From NCBI GenBank assembly GCA_022836615.1, contig MU405361.1:1-64000 (forward strand): a DNA stretch of 64,000 nt, written 5' to 3'. Positions 10,306 to 20,432 of the stretch are shown in pieces. Numbering within the stretch: the stretch's first letter is position 1; each line of letters starts with the position of its first letter. A program made the position numbers and the translations under genes. This DNA is from Annulohypoxylon bovei var. microspora. Its lineage: Eukaryota > Ascomycota > Sordariomycetes > Xylariales > Hypoxylaceae. The notes below the pieces were generated by a model. That model was not told where the DNA came from, ran no database searches, and saw only the letters and a program-made list of their open reading frames with translations.

Positions 10306-12603
10306 ATGACTTCAGCTCTTCGACAACAGCCAGGGCTTGCTTGCGAGAGCTGCCGCAAGAAGAAAAGCCGCTGTGACCGTGCGCGACCGGAGTGCGGTAG
10401 CTGTGAGTTACTCCGGACTCTTTTACTGGGGTCTTCACTGAGCTTACAGTGCGGTATTACTAACCTCCTTCGATTCAGGTACAGCCACGGGCGCCGTGTG
10501 CATTTTCACGAACAAGCGCCCGCAGAGAGGGCCTAGGAAAGGTCAGCTACAGGCGCTACGGGCCCGGATCGGTGAGTGTAAATATGTCTCTCCTCCGGAC
10601 CTCGGCTAATCGAGCAATTGAGCGACTCTGGAGCGCTCTCTTGGTGATCAAAACGAATACGTAGACTTTGATCATGGTGTCTTCTTCGGTCCTCTAACGC
10701 CCCTAGAAGGAAGTACGGACACGTCTAGTACGATAACTAGCCCCGAGACGACGAGAAAATCAAGCATAAATCAGTCTTCAGATGGAGAATACGATCATTC
10801 AAGCAATGCTCTCTTTCCCAATCTTAATAGTGATCTTATCCTTAGCGCGGTCCAAAACGCAAAGTCGAACAGGAGGTTAGACAATTTAGATCATAGTATT
10901 TTCTCCGATCTTCTATTGCCAACGGATGATGTCGTTACACTCGCCGCGGCGAACCATCTATCAGATGAGGAGTCACCCGAGGGCTCAGACACGACCTTCA
11001 TTTCTGGTTCTACCGCGGTAAATAGCTCAACACAGCCAATACAGCATTCGTGGAATAATCCCTGGGTGTCAGAAACGGAGTCTTATAACAAGGGAACAGA
11101 TGCTGTAGATGAGATCGGAGATTTGGTGCAAGTTGACTTGTGAGAACCCCTGGACACCTTTCATAGGATCATCACTAACCCCCCTGTTATGCTGGTAGAG
11201 ACCAGCTATACTTTGATCGGATCCATCCGGTTGCTCCAGTGGTTCGCCGGGCTCGATATTTTTCATGGGCCCGTAACCCGGACAAAGCAGAAGCTGAAGT
11301 AGCTCTCCAGTCGGCTATGCGCACCCTGGCATCTTCCGCCTCCGCTGCATATCAAGGGCTCACCAACTCGCTGTACGCAGAAACGTGTCGTAGGCTCGCG
11401 AAGCTCGATGAAGCCACTGATCATGAATTGGCTGAAAAGTTTCCATTAGAACATATCCAAGCATGGCTACTACTTGCTCACTACGAATTCATGCGCAAGC
11501 CGCATCGCCGGGCCATGATGACAGCGGGGCGGGCTTTCCGGATGGTCCAGGTGTCTCTTCTACACGAAATTCACGAACCGGATATTTCGCTAAGCGATTT
11601 TGGTGTCTCCTCAAATAATTCTTGGGTTGAGGCAGAGGAAAAGAGAAGGACATTCTGGGCAGCTTACTGCCTCGACCGGTGTGTGGGGCTGTATAATAGG
11701 TGCCCGCTCACTTTTCATGAAGACGGGGTAAGAAAACCACTCAACCATGTATCCTGGTATAATCAAAACAACCTTAGAACTGATGAGACCAACTCATAGA
11801 TGCGTACTCGACTTCCAGCTCCCGAGGAAGACTTCGAGAGTGGCCGACCCATCCGCATAGACTTCTTACACGATGCTATCGCTATCAGCGGCCAGAACAC
11901 GCTCTCCCCTTTTGCCGAGTGTGTGATATTACTAACGCTTGGAGAACGATGTATGACACACCAACCACGCGTCCTAGCAGAGACATTGTACGGAAACGAT
12001 CCGCTTGAATTCTGGGCTCGGTATGAATGGCTCGACACTACCTTAGACAAGAGGAGACGTCGCCTCACGCAGAGTTCACCTACTACTGCCACGCTCACTG
12101 ACCCGATGCTTATCTTCACACACATGATTGCTGCTACAGTCGAGATACATTTGATGGAAACGCTGAGGAGCAGGTCTTTTTCGAATACTCAACGGCGGAT
12201 GGCGGTGGAGGCCTACGAAGATCGAGCAGTGCAGGCAGCGCGTGAGATCGTGCTGCTAGCTAAGCCTGTGTCCCAGCTAAGTTGCTTTAAAGTATGTATA
12301 TCTATTCATATGTAACTATGCTTATTGTCAAACATTCGAAAGCAAAAGTACTCATAACGTTTGTCATAGGCACATCCATTCGTCCCCGGTGCGCTCTTTC
12401 ATGGTGCTCGGATTCTACTCGTTGGTGGGCTTAGAAACTCGGTCTCAACTGATGCGGCCGGCGCCACTGAACTTTTGGAGACACTCCAAAGTCTCAAAGG
12501 CGTCAATAACCTGGCACAGGAGTTGTTACGGAAGTTGGAGCTCAACGGAATATACAAGCCGTGCCTCAACTTCGAAGGGGTAGCTCCTCATACAACTAAT
12601 TGA
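10306..12603 (+). CDS. Zn2Cys6 binuclear cluster transcription factor with fungal-specific TF domain, 6 exons
   Basis: Exons read as 10306-10402, 10479-10571, 10623-11139, 11199-11727, 11800-12291 and 12370-12603, giving 653 residues. The N-terminal CESCRKKKSRC...CGSC...C fits C-x2-C-x6-C-x6-C-x2-C-x6-C exactly; the sixth cysteine lies beyond the first intron. A basic linker (RPQRGPRKGQ) and a short leucine-rich dimerisation segment (RIATLERSL) follow. The middle homology domain begins near YFDRIHPVAPVV and includes RRTFWAAYCLDR and a MRTRLPAPEEDF segment, both typical of this family. It sits inside the gene cluster and is divergent from the MDR gene, so it is the likely pathway-specific activator. 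That assignment is inferred from position, not from binding data. Confidence 0.93.
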
Positions 12604-13386
12604 GACGAGGGCGGTCGAATCTATGGGTTGTACAATATTGTACAAATATTTAAGCCTCTTTGTATATGAACTGATAACATGTTGCGAATATTCCACGTCA
12701 ATTACCTATGCATTTGGAGATTACACATTTATGAAATATGAAGTTATTTTATACCATGGTCATTAGGGTCTTGAACAAACATTCCATCTAGAATCTCGGA
12801 TTTTTTGGAACTTTCTGAACCCCTCTTTCAGGCACTGTAGTATTTACCTATTCCTTCTTGTCCTGCATTATCTCTGCCATCCGGAACTTGCTCGGCTACA
12901 GAATGAAAAGAAGTTGTAGATCCAAGCTTTTCTTTTCATGGTAGAAGGATCTGTAACAGTTACATTGTAGTAAACGTGCCAGTCTCGTCAAGTCCAATTA
13001 AAGTTAGTTCGGTCGCGAGGCTCAATGTTACTGTGGTTAGAACTTTATTAACGATGAAGAATTGGGTAGCACTCCGCTTCGTGACCAGGGTTCGTGATGC
13101 ACGTCGATCCTATGCGAATCACCGAGCACGGTGCTATTGGCTTCATCCAGCAAGGATTGACGGCTCCTTTGGCTTTCCGCTCTGTCTACCCTGTGGAGTC
13201 TAGCCGCCAACCCACGTTCCTGTTCGATTTCGACGCAACCGTGTGGCACGTACCATCGATCTCGCGATTAGGTAATGCCTCTCGCGCCACTGTATGGTCC
13301 GAGTCAAATTCCCACCAGGTCCCCGGATTCTCCGCCTTGGAGACTTGCGATTGGGAAAAGTCGATGACTTGATCTGATCTGCCAGC
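12604..13386. other. Intergenic: regulator 3' side and upstream of rhodopsin-like gene
   Basis: No convincing gene was found. A perfect 18-bp palindrome lies 25 bp after the regulator stop codon (annotated separately). Short overlapping frames at 12976-13388 on both strands do not resemble known families. The final 100-200 bp should carry the promoter of the following gene. Confidence 0.45.
12628..12645. repeat. Perfect 18-bp palindrome TTGTACAATATTGTACAA
   Basis: The sequence TTGTACAATATTGTACAA equals its own reverse complement. It starts 25 bp downstream of the transcription factor stop codon, so it lies in the probable 3' untranslated region. In RNA it could form a weak AU-rich hairpin only if the centre opens. 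As DNA it could be a dimeric protein site. No function is established. Confidence 0.6.
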
Positions 13387-14710
13387 ATGGCACTAAACGT
13401 CTTCTATGATTCCCAGGAAGCCGCTGGCTGGATTCTGAGCGTCATACTCGCTCCCATCTGTATCCTCGCAACAGGCCTTCGTTTCCTAGCGACCAAGCGC
13501 GGCGGCCGCAAGATTGGGTGGGAGGACTGGTATGCTTTGCTTGCGCTAGTTTTCTTCTTGCCTTATGTTGGATATCTAATATGGAGTAAGTTCATAACAT
13601 CAATATCGAGTCTTTGATCCGTCCTTGCTAACTTGTAGCTATTTTTTTTCAGTCCTCACACTCGCCAACGGCCGTCCCTTAACGGTCTTCATCAAACAGG
13701 ATCCTCAAAAATGGACTGAAGCCGCCAAGGTTGGCCTCAACATGAACGGCTTGTATGGCGTTCAGCAGAGTTTCGCCAAGTTTAGCCTCCTAGCTCTCTA
13801 CTACCGCCTGTTCTGGGTCGAGCGTGCGTTCGCGATCATTGTTTGGGTCGTGGCGTTCATACAGGGGGCGTGGGGCATAGTCGTGCTTCTTGTGCACATC
13901 TTCGCGTGCATCCCCGTGGCTAAGAGCTGGCAGCCGGAGATTCCTGGGCATTGCGTGAATATTAACACGTTCTTCAACGTCTACGAACCTGTTAACGCGG
14001 CTATCGATTTTGCCATGGCGGGGATGGCCATCTGGATGTTACACGCGCTGCAGATGAAGAAGAAGACGCAGTGGTATCTTAGCGGGCTGTTTATATTGGG
14101 CGGATTGTAAGTGAACACTACTATAAACCATTTCCCGCCAAAGCGAAGCTAACAAGGGTATTCCGACTTACAGTTCAGGAGTCGTTGGCATAATCAAAGT
14201 CGTCGAAGCTCAAAATAGCGCTCGTAGGTCTACTCTACTCCGGACACTAGTTGCGATGCATCACTAACCACAAGTATCGCAGAACGCAACTTCCTCTCCG
14301 TGATCTGGAACCTCATACAGATGGCGACTAGCATTATCTGCTGCTGCGCCCCTATCTATAATTCCATCCTACCGAAAGTCGGGCTATACACGGCCTTCCG
14401 CTCGTGGGCCTCGCAGACCTTCACCCGGCAGCCGTCGTCGTCGGCGGCGGAGAGCGAGCGCAAGGAGAGCGCCGCCGGCATCTCGACGAAAGTGTCCAAG
14501 GTTTCGTCGGCGAAGTCCTACCAGAGCCAGCCGAAGAACCTCGATCGCCACGCCCATTGGGTGCATCTCGATGGGTCGAGCGAGAGGGGCTTGGCGTGGG
14601 CCGAGATCGAGGCGGAGAGAAAGGGGGTTCATGATGGTGGGGACGAGACGGGTGGGGATAGGATCGCGATGAATTCTATTAGGGTTAAGCGGTCTGTTGA
14701 TGTCGTTTGA
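13387..14710 (+). CDS. Fungal rhodopsin-domain (SAT4/Pth11-like) integral membrane protein, 4 exons
   Basis: Exons read as 13387-13585, 13653-14106, 14174-14223 and 14283-14710, giving 376 residues. About seven hydrophobic helices occupy residues 1-265. Family landmarks are LRFLATKRGGRKIGWEDWYALLA, the loop with KVGLNMNGLYGVQQSFAKFSLLALYYRLFW, a Cys-rich segment HIFACIPVAKSW...GHC, and a conserved late helix with IIKVVEAQ and FLSVIWNLIQMATSIICCCAP. The cytosolic tail is Ser/Lys-rich and hydrophilic. Proteins of this family are GPCR-like membrane proteins of unclear biochemistry; one member is annotated in satratoxin clusters. It is co-oriented with the lipase, monooxygenase and PKS, so it may belong to the cluster. 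Confidence 0.9.
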
Positions 14711-15859
14711 TTGGAATTGATGTAAGGGTTAAATAGTGCGATGGTTTTTCACGTTGTTATGATGATATGTAAATTTCTGGATTGGGACTCTTATGGGTCA
14801 TATGGTAACATGTATCACCGGCTATTGGATAGGCGTTTTTGTTGTTGGTGTGCACCTACCTTTATTTTTATTTCAAAATTTATACCCAACGATGCTATTC
14901 TCACCAACATTTCAAGAGATATGGTGATTGTAGCGATATCTTCAAGCCACGTTGGAGATGCGGAAAGTTGATACCCCTAACTCACTAACTCGCATTAACA
15001 TTGACCACTTTGCACACCGCAATTGGACGAATCTAGGTACCATTCGAGGATAACCGCATTATGGGTAGGTAGGTAGTATCTATAATTATTTCCCGTAGAA
15101 CGTGAGACTTCATGTTAAGAAGGCAGGAAGGTAGGTATCTACCTAGTTATTGCTATGTTGATCAAGGATAAACCTCACCGACAGCTCTTTAAGATGTAAC
15201 CAACAGGAAAAAGGCCTCGGCCATACTTAACCGTCCCGAGAATAAAAACTGATTATGCATTATGCGTAAGATGATCTGATCTGATCGATATGATTTTCGG
15301 AAAATTCCCCCGAATTGGTATTTTAGTGCCTTTTACAAGGCTATTGATCTCATATCTCATATCTCATATCACTGAATCTCACAAGGGAGATCAATATAGG
15401 GAAATATGTTCTTTTTTCACCACCCCAAGGATATCATGTTGGTATAACTCGATACTATTAGACCATTGCTTGTTTCCAACAACTATCGGTTTCCCCGTCA
15501 TGCCCGCCTTGCCCGCTTTCGCCTACCTCCACCAATGTCCGTAAACGACGACTCATTTCCGACTCGGGAAAGTGGGAAAGAAAAAGACTAGGATTTGTAG
15601 GCAGGGCCGCGGCGCAGAGCTGCCAAAGACCGAGCAACTGGCCAATTAGAGAAAGCCGCACGGATTTGGAGCTGTACGGCGATTGGCCGCTTACGTACCA
15701 TCCCTAGGTTCGAACATGTATTTCAAAGCTAGCCCGGTCGATTCCTTCTCCCTGTTTACTCTACGAAGGATGCATTCGATGGTTATTTTAGCTACCACGC
15801 TCGACTCCTGCCGCTGCTGATGTGTTTCTAGGCAGTCTTCCATTTTCCTTCTAGAAGAC
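14711..15859. other. Intergenic, upstream of secreted lipase
   Basis: This 1.15-kb stretch has no gene seen on either strand. TAGGTAGGTA tracts occur at 15065-15075 and 15130-15147, and a CTCATAT direct repeat at 15349-15369. The ORF fragments in this stretch lack protein-family features. Confidence 0.5.
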
Positions 15860-17134
15860 ATGCGCGCATTAAGCTGGCTATACGGCCTGGGCGCCGCCTC
15901 TCAACAATTGGTGCCCGGCCCCGCATCGCAGCCCGTAGCTCCGAGCCAAGACCCGTGGTATTCGGCACCACTCGGCTTCGAGGCCGCAACGCCCGGCTCT
16001 ATCCTTCGGGTTCGCACTGCGCCAGGCAACTTGACAACCGTCATAAGCAACGCTACGGCAGCGTACAATATCCTCTATCGTACTACCGATTCTCGCTACA
16101 AACCCTCCTGGGCCGTCACTACGCTTTTCATTCCCCCTACCTTCTACGTTTCTCCCTCCGGTAACAAGGCGCTGATATCCTACCAATTCGCCTACGACTC
16201 AGCTGCTCTCGACTCAAGTCCTTCCTATGGCCTCTACTATGATCTCTCCCAACCAGTCCCTAGCCTTGGCGTTCCCGCCGGCTCAGACCTCCTCGACGCC
16301 CTCCTCAGCGAAGGTTGGCTAGTCAACACCCCCGACTACGAAGGTCCAACCGCCGCATTTGGCGCCAGCGTCCAAGCTGGCCACGCCACTCTCGACGCTT
16401 TACGCGCCGTCCTCAACCTAGCGCACCTGAGCGGCCTTGGCAACATCACCATCGGCATGTGGGGCTACAGCGGCGGCAGCATCGCCACCGAAGCCGCCGC
16501 CGAGCTTCAAGTGCAATACGCGCCCGAGCTCAACATCAGTGGCGCAGCGTTCGGCGGTCTCGTGGCTGACTTCTCCGCCGACTTCGACCTGTTCAACGGG
16601 AGTGCCATCGCGGGGGACCTGGTCTCGGTCGTGCTGGGCGTGACGGCTCAGTACCCGGAGGCCGAAGCGTACGTGCGGAGCCGGCTAGTTCCTTCGACGG
16701 CAAGTGAATTCCTAAACGCGCGGTCCATGAACTTGGGTGCGGCAACCAAGTTCTTCTCCATGAAGGACATCTACGCGTACTTCGCGGGCGGCGCAATAGA
16801 CCTCCAGGCCGCGGTGCTGAGGAAGGTGTACAACATCGAGATGAAGCTCGGGTACCACGGGGTCCCGGCGATGCCGACGTTCGTGTATAAGGCCATCGGC
16901 GACGAGTACTGCCCGGTCGAGGAGACGGACGCGCTGGTGACCAAGTTTTGCGGGGTGGGCGCTGATATCACGTACGAGAGGAACACGGTGGGAGGGCACG
17001 TGGCGGAGATTATAAACGGGCAGCCAAGGGCGATAAATTGGTTAAGGGGGATCTTTAATGAGACGTATACACCAAATGCGTGGGGATGCTCGATTCAGGA
17101 CGTTACGGTGAATTTTACTACTTTAGCCACTTAG
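15860..17134 (+). CDS. Secretory LIP-type lipase (triacylglycerol lipase/esterase)
   Basis: Intronless, 424 residues, the usual length of the fungal secretory lipase family (PF03583). The N-terminus MRALSWLYGLGAASQQ is a short, weak signal-peptide candidate. The alpha/beta-hydrolase nucleophile elbow is GYSGG with Ser204. The acid is probably Asp348 in AIGDEYCPVEETD, and the histidine His380 in NTVGGHVAEI. The family landmark VNTPDYEGPTAAFG precedes the elbow. Several Asn-x-Ser/Thr sites fit a secreted glycoprotein. Family members hydrolyse long-chain acylglycerols or esters. Lying between cluster genes in the same orientation, it might hydrolyse an acylated product or precursor outside the cell. 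Equally it may be an unrelated nutritional gene caught in the locus. Confidence 0.92.
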   Translation: MRALSWLYGLGAASQQLVPGPASQPVAPSQDPWYSAPLGFEAATPGSILRVRTAPGNLTTVISNATAAYNILYRTTDSRYKPSWAVTTLFIPPTFYVSPSGNKALISYQFAYDSAALDSSPSYGLYYDLSQPVPSLGVPAGSDLLDALLSEGWLVNTPDYEGPTAAFGASVQAGHATLDALRAVLNLAHLSGLGNITIGMWGYSGGSIATEAAAELQVQYAPELNISGAAFGGLVADFSADFDLFNGSAIAGDLVSVVLGVTAQYPEAEAYVRSRLVPSTASEFLNARSMNLGAATKFFSMKDIYAYFAGGAIDLQAAVLRKVYNIEMKLGYHGVPAMPTFVYKAIGDEYCPVEETDALVTKFCGVGADITYERNTVGGHVAEIINGQPRAINWLRGIFNETYTPNAWGCSIQDVTVNFTTLAT

Positions 17135-17473
17135 ATAAAGTTACCTGCCTTTACGAGTTGGATACATAATAGAGAGGACTTTAGAGCGAGTCACAGTCTG
17201 ATCGAATGAGTTCCGTGTTTGCTGATTCTCATAAACCAAATGCTACCCCGGTATGTACCTGCCTGCCTAGTAATGAATATAATTGCGCATCTAGGTTACC
17301 AAGGTACGTATGCGTTTCTAATCAAAGCAATGGAATTTAATTAGTATTTTGCTACGTTTTCAAATGATTCCAGTCTTGTTAGTTTTATAAGCACTCATGG
17401 TGGCTATGATGTAAGCTTTACAGGTGCTTTACTACCCGCTAATTGGAACTTTGTTTTTTAATTGGATAAAATT

Positions 17474-17587
17474 CCCCCTTGTATTTATAAGGGGGCTATA
17501 CACTAAAAGCACTATAATTACAGCGCTGGATAGCGCTGTACCCCCCTGTACATATAGCGTTGTAATATGCTTAGGTGTACTCTAGCT
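17474..17587. repeat. Nested inverted repeats, possible MITE remnant
   Basis: CCCCCTT at 17474-17480 pairs with AAGGGGG at 17489-17495. TACAGCGCT at 17519-17527 pairs perfectly with AGCGCTGTA at 17532-17540 around the spacer GGAT. Farther out, an arm reading TACACTAAAAGC...ATTACAGCGCT is mirrored imperfectly by the reverse complement of the right side, TACACCTAAGCATATTACAACGCT. Long imperfect terminal inversion of this kind in a short non-coding segment resembles a decayed miniature inverted-repeat element. A target-site duplication was not found. A regulatory hairpin is the alternative. Confidence 0.4.
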
Positions 17588-17740
17588 GCACAGTTTTTTA
17601 TGGTCTGGAGGTTTCATAGGTTTAAAGACCTGGCCCAACATACATTCATTCATCCCTGGTGTATCGATCATCAACACTATTACCAGGCATGGAACAGATT
17701 CCGCGCCGAATGAATGTAACCTTTAGGAGTATAAACACTC

Positions 17741-17750
17741 CGGGAGTCCG
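17741..17750. promoter_or_regulatory. Candidate Zn2Cys6 site CGGGAGTCCG
   Basis: CGG and CCG half-sites are arranged as an inverted pair with a four-base spacer, 200 bp upstream of the monooxygenase ATG. Zn2Cys6 dimers bind CGG triplets in this geometry with protein-specific spacing, so the site could be read by the cluster regulator. Such short motifs also occur by chance. Confidence 0.25.
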
Positions 17751-17949
17751 GGCGGATCCTAGCTTGCTCGATCTGCGCCTCTCTCCCGCCTCGCGGTCAC
17801 GAAAAGAGAATCAACTCCAAATACCTACCTAGGCTGGATACAACCCGGGGCAGCGGCACAGATCATGGATTTTATCTTATCATCCTTTGGAGGGTTCGTG
17901 TACGCACGAGGCTAGGTTAGCGAGTTCCCATACCAGATCTTTTCCAAAG

Positions 17950-19437
17950 ATGCCGAGCAGAACCGAAGAAGCTAACCTTCCAGCCAGCGACTTTGACGGT
18001 CAGCATAGCAATGGACTATTGGCGACGGAAGCTCAAACTAGCAATGGTAGCCCTCCAGTGCAAGGAGGGGCTGGCCTCTCAGTGGCTATCGTAGGTGGCG
18101 GAATCGTGGGCATAATCCTTGCTCTGGGTCTAATTGACCGTGGCGTGCGCGTGGCTGTTTACGAGCGGACTTCAGACTTCAACGAGATCGGTGCTGGTAT
18201 CGCTTTCACGGGAGTGACCCGCGAGTGTATGACAAAACTAAGCTCGTCAGTCATTGCATCTCTGAGACGAGTCGCCAACGAGAATCAGCTTGCATACGAC
18301 AATTACTGGGACGGGTATCACAACGATACCGCCGATAGTGACAATGATGCTCAGACTGAAACCTCGGAGGGCACATTGCTGTTCCAGCTGCCCAACGCGA
18401 AAATGGCATGGTGGAGCTGTCTTCGCTCTCACCTCCTCGAGGACTTAGCCCGGGCTTTGCCTTCGGATATCGTCCGTTTTGGCAAAGAATTAGTCAGTTA
18501 TGAGGAACGCGATCTGGATATCTCTGCTCCCGTGACGCTGCGCTTCGCAGACGACACAACAGCAACCTGCGATGTCCTCATCGGCTGCGACGGGATCCGC
18601 TCCCGAGTTCGCCAGCAGCTTTTCTCAGCTACACACCCGCAAGCCTGCCAGCCGCGATACACCCACAAAACATGTTATAGAGCTGTAATTCCCATCGCAG
18701 CTGCCGAGTCTGCACTCGGTGCATCTAAGGCGCATAATCATTGCATGCACACGGGACCCGGCGCTCACATCCTGAGCTACCCGATCGCGCAGCACACGCT
18801 TCTGAACACGGTCATCTTCCTATCCGACTCGGACTCGGACCAAGACGATCAAGGGGACCAACATTTGTGCATCCGCAGCCGCGACGACATCCTTTCCCGC
18901 CTCGAGTCCTGGCGCCCCGAAGTTCGGACCCTGATTTCTCAGATCCCGGAGACCCCATTAGTGTGGCGCATCGACGACACGGCGACTCACCCGGCGCCAT
19001 GGTACGCGCAAGGGCAGGTGTGTCTCGCCGGCGACGCCGCGCACGCGAGCTCTCCGCATCACGGGGCAGGGGCGGGTTTCGGGGTTGAGGACGCACTGGC
19101 TCTGGCGACTGCCCTCGGGCTCGTAGTAGACACAGACGCAGCTTCAGCAGTTCAGACACCGCATACTAGTCAAAGAAAAAAAGAAGCCATAGCAGCGGCC
19201 CTAGGAGCCTATAACGACGTGCGGTACGCGCGGACGCAGTGGCTCGTGCGCAGCTCGCGGGAGACGGGAGATATCTACGAGTGGATGTATCCTAGCAGCG
19301 GAAGCGACTCTACTAAACTGCGGGCCGAGATCGCGGCGCGACAGAAGGTAATATGGGATTTTGATGTCGCGGAAATGGTAGAGGAGGTGAGGTGGAAGTA
19401 TCATGCGAGGCTAGACGGCGGCGATCTAGCGCAGTGA
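17950..19437 (+). CDS. FAD-dependent monooxygenase, salicylate hydroxylase-like (AzaH/TropB/SorC group)
   Basis: The 495-residue protein starts at MPSRTEEANLP; the frame is open upstream but lacks an ATG. The dinucleotide-binding fold reads VAIVGGGIVGIILALGLIDRG (GxGxxG at residues 49-54), followed by the acidic strand end VYERTSDFNEIGAGI. The DG motif is LIGCDGIRSRVR (Asp214). The FAD ribityl-binding GD motif is CLAGDAAHASSPHHGAGAGFGVEDA (Asp362). An acidic low-complexity insertion, DSDSDQDDQGDQ, sits near residue 295. No introns are present. Relatives of this length hydroxylate and dearomatise phenolic aldehydes released by NR-PKSs with reductive domains. With such a PKS about 1 kb downstream in the same orientation, that reaction is the strongest functional prediction for this gene. 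Confidence 0.92.
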   Translation: MPSRTEEANLPASDFDGQHSNGLLATEAQTSNGSPPVQGGAGLSVAIVGGGIVGIILALGLIDRGVRVAVYERTSDFNEIGAGIAFTGVTRECMTKLSSSVIASLRRVANENQLAYDNYWDGYHNDTADSDNDAQTETSEGTLLFQLPNAKMAWWSCLRSHLLEDLARALPSDIVRFGKELVSYEERDLDISAPVTLRFADDTTATCDVLIGCDGIRSRVRQQLFSATHPQACQPRYTHKTCYRAVIPIAAAESALGASKAHNHCMHTGPGAHILSYPIAQHTLLNTVIFLSDSDSDQDDQGDQHLCIRSRDDILSRLESWRPEVRTLISQIPETPLVWRIDDTATHPAPWYAQGQVCLAGDAAHASSPHHGAGAGFGVEDALALATALGLVVDTDAASAVQTPHTSQRKKEAIAAALGAYNDVRYARTQWLVRSSRETGDIYEWMYPSSGSDSTKLRAEIAARQKVIWDFDVAEMVEEVRWKYHARLDGGDLAQ

Positions 19438-20432
19438 GCGCGGATGTGTTTTTTACATGTAAAATTAGGTACCTATTACTACTAGGTACACATATTCCGG
19501 TTTGAAATGACTCGAGCAGAGTCCCTAGCATTTGGTATGTACGCCTGTACTTTGCAGTGTAGGTAAATATATATTCCATCTAGGCCGTCACGTAGTAATC
19601 TATTTAGAAAGAGCAATCTTTCATGCGCAAATTGCAAGTTTACCTGGCGAAAATCGCGTCCTGTCTTACAAAAAATGGATACACCTAAAAAGATCGTCAA
19701 ATCTACAACCACTCCATTATTATCTCTTGCTCTCACCGTATCGCAAACCAATACCACAAACGGGAATAAATCGAATATACTCGAGCGCGGAGCTTTAACC
19801 CAATAAAAGGCAAACCTATCCTTCAATGGTCCGGTAACCAGACCCTTGGTGTCAGGGGCTCCAGAGCCGGACTTTTTATATGTTTCGAGGCTCAGATCTG
19901 CTACCTAACTCGCTTACGTGATAACGCTGGAGCCGCACCCCTGGCCGGCCCCATTATCCTCCTGCACGTACTTGGGTCCTTATTTCTAAATAATTATGTG
20001 TCGACTCGGGAGTCGGTTAGCCTAGCCAGATATGTAGGACTTTGACTTCGATGGTAACCATCCTGTTGGAAATTGTTTCGTGCATGTGCTAAATATATAC
20101 ACATTCAATTACATGCTTTGATATATAATTAAATCTTAGAGCCTAAAGCATGGTGCAATGATCGACCTTGATATTTATCACCAAGATTCGTCACATACAA
20201 GTGACACTCAAGAGAAAGAACATACCTTATGCCAGTTTATCCTGTGCTAGTCTCAATATAGAGAACGGTGTACTTTTCTACTCACCTTGCCCGGTCCCTT
20301 TATACATACATACAAACCTTCTACCTACCTTCAATACGTCATATAGCATTAGGTCTTACTTTAGATCTTAGATCTGACATAGATTCCCTTGTTCACGGGA
20401 ACTGGGAAAGGAATTCCTACAGAGAGGACCGG
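19438..20432. promoter_or_regulatory. Promoter region of the polyketide synthase
   Basis: This is nearly 1 kb between the monooxygenase stop and the PKS start. A pyrimidine-rich stretch at 20278-20345 (ACCTTCTACCTACCTTC) is a plausible 5' leader. The sequence is open in the PKS frame back to a GTG at 20268 but contains no in-frame ATG before 20433. No separate gene is seen. Small frames around 19482-19826 lack family features. Confidence 0.4.

Larger units (their letters stand above)
17135..17949. other. Intergenic with inverted repeats, upstream of FAD monooxygenase
   Basis: No gene is visible. Two hairpin-capable repeats lie at 17474-17495 and 17519-17540 inside a larger imperfect inverted structure (annotated separately). 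A CGG-GAGT-CCG element lies at 17741-17750. The long frame that runs into this region from the monooxygenase opens with TTG and has no ATG before 17950. Confidence 0.5.

Noticed and set aside
16315..16999. Long frames on both strands within the lipase gene
   Set aside because: Shadow frames of a GC-rich coding exon; the lipase frame carries the catalytic motifs.
17887..17949. TTG-started N-terminal extension of the FAD monooxygenase frame
   Set aside because: There is no ATG in this stretch and the first ATG at 17950 gives a normal-length protein.
5491..20297. CCGGTC hexamer shared by several cluster promoters (5491, 9828, 15734, 20291)
   Set aside because: A hexamer is expected about twice by chance over this much promoter sequence on both strands, and its position relative to the starts varies.
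20268..20432. GTG-started 55-residue extension of the PKS
   Set aside because: It is pyrimidine-rich leader-like DNA without ATG; the SAT domain begins shortly after the ATG at 20433.
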